5,831 nt of DNA from NCBI GenBank assembly GCA_023405135.1, contig JAEXYZ010000004.1, positions 1 through 5,831 of the forward strand, written 5' to 3'. Source of the DNA: Bacillota bacterium (GTDB lineage: Bacteria; Bacillota; Bacilli; Bacillales_A; Planococcaceae). The stretch's first letter is position 1. Every line of letters starts with the position of its first letter. The position numbers were made by a program, and so were the translations under genes. Positions 5,184 to 5,831 of the stretch are shown one piece after another. Under the pieces are notes generated by a model. That model saw only the letters and a list, made by a program, of their open reading frames with translations, was not told the DNA's origin and ran no database searches.

Positions 5184-5785
5184 TTGGAAACTAATTTGGT
5201 TTTAAATCCATTAAATAATGAGGATCTTGAACATATTTTAATTTCTCCAAAGTATTTCAATATTACAGGAAGAATAGAAAATATTATCAATAAAGGTGTT
5301 CCGGGATTAACTATAATATCTGGAGATAGGGGAGTTGGTAAATCTACTGCTATTAATTATTATGTGAATAGGGTTAAGACAAGAGGAGAAAGTAACTATT
5401 TATTTTTTTAAATAAATATGACCAATACTAAGGATAGATTTTTTAGAGATATATTTTCATATATAGAAACATTAAATTTGGAAATTGAAAATATTGATGA
5501 AGAAACAAAAAAGAAATTAAAGAAACAAATAAAGTTACTAGAAAATACAATTTATTATAATATAGTGCATGAGGAAATTACTGATAAACAGTCACTATAT
5601 GAGCAAGGAAATAATAGAAAATCGCAAATCTCAGCAAGTATACCATTCAAAATTTTTAATTATAAAGGAATTATTGATAAATTTAGAGTTTCTAAATCAA
5701 CAGAAATAGATAAAACAAGGGTAATAAAAACTAAAAACTTTTATAAAGACGATATTCAGCATAAATTAAATGAATTATTAAATGA
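5184..5785 (+). pseudogene. P-loop ATPase, N-terminal fragment with nonsense stop, truncated by IS
   Basis: The start is TTG 5184, placed by a perfect GGAGGT at 5171-5176 with 7-base spacing. A Walker A motif GDRGVGKST sits at residues 47-55, after a NITGRIENII lead typical of AAA/STAND-like ATPases. At codon 76 a TAA (5409-5411) interrupts the frame. Coding continues in the same frame afterwards (INMTNTKDRFFRDIF...) with a lysine-rich helical stretch (ETKKKLKKQIKLLEN), so a substitution is likelier than an indel. After about 200 codons the frame enters the IS tip at 5786 and ends on an IS-encoded tail at 5820-5822. Walker B and everything beyond are lost. Translation could restart at ATG 5418 but would lack the P-loop. 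The codons are very AT-rich, unlike the nuclease gene. The exact family is not recognised; such ATPases often occur in defence loci. Confidence 0.75.
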
Positions 5786-5831
5786 TGATTGTAGTATAGA
5801 TGTATGGACACAACTTGGTTAAGTCATTAAA
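5786..5831 (+). mobile_element. IS3-family insertion sequence, right copy (5' tip only)
   Basis: The last 46 bases are the exact reverse complement of 80-125: the TGATTG tip followed by TATGGACACA and TTAAG. The element reads rightward out of the window, and its OrfA start should fall about 30 bases beyond the edge. It interrupts the P-loop ATPase, whose reading frame enters it at its first base (third position of a GAT codon). The three bases before the tip are TGA; the matching target duplication, if any, lies beyond the far end of the element. The right and left copies point away from each other. Confidence 0.8.

Noticed and set aside
1..5831. CRISPR array, rRNA or tRNA genes
   Set aside because: No regularly spaced repeats and no complete tRNA or rRNA signatures were seen; the only RNA-gene trace is the tmRNA 3'-end-like segment at 4706-4733.

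Overview
The window is AT-rich, Gram-positive-type DNA with strong GGAGG-like ribosome binding sites and TTG/GTG starts. It fits a Bacillaceae/Planococcaceae firmicute (Lysinibacillus- or Bacillus-like); this is an inference from style, not an identification. It reads as a decaying accessory island with defence-type genes, bounded on both sides by copies of one IS3-family insertion sequence.

Layout. Positions 1-125 are the 5' end of an IS3-family element on the minus strand, including the first 16 codons of its OrfA. The same 46-base terminus reappears on the plus strand at 5786-5831, so two IS copies point outward and enclose 126-5785. The left copy has removed the front of an SMC/ABC-like ATPase of the PHP-linked TrlF type (126-493). 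The right copy cuts off a P-loop ATPase (5184-5785) that already carries an in-frame stop. Between them, left to right: two short coding remnants (577-660 plus, 677-808 minus); a very strong bidirectional hairpin terminator (807-857); an unrecognised 209-residue gene on the minus strand (884-1513); a divergent promoter region; a wHTH-EVE-HNH nuclease that looks like a modification-dependent (type IV) restriction enzyme (1686-2693); an XRE-type regulator knocked out of frame by an 11-bp tandem duplication (2800-3245); a structured gene-free stretch; a six-segment membrane protein of unknown function (3718-4491); a second gene-free stretch containing what looks like the 3' end of a tmRNA gene, a common island attachment site, followed by a terminator; and the broken ATPase.

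How it fits together. The only genes that look intact are the 209-residue protein, the EVE-HNH nuclease and the membrane protein. The nuclease is the one with a readable function: the EVE domain should read a modified base and the HNH domain should cut. The ATPase pieces, the broken regulator, the attachment-site-like sequence and the IS pair point to an integrated element, probably a defence island, that is being eroded. I see no clearly new multi-gene system. The most interesting points are the inverted IS pair able to flip the segment, the 11-bp duplication in the regulator, the tmRNA-like att site and the unexplained structured stretch near 3398-3532.
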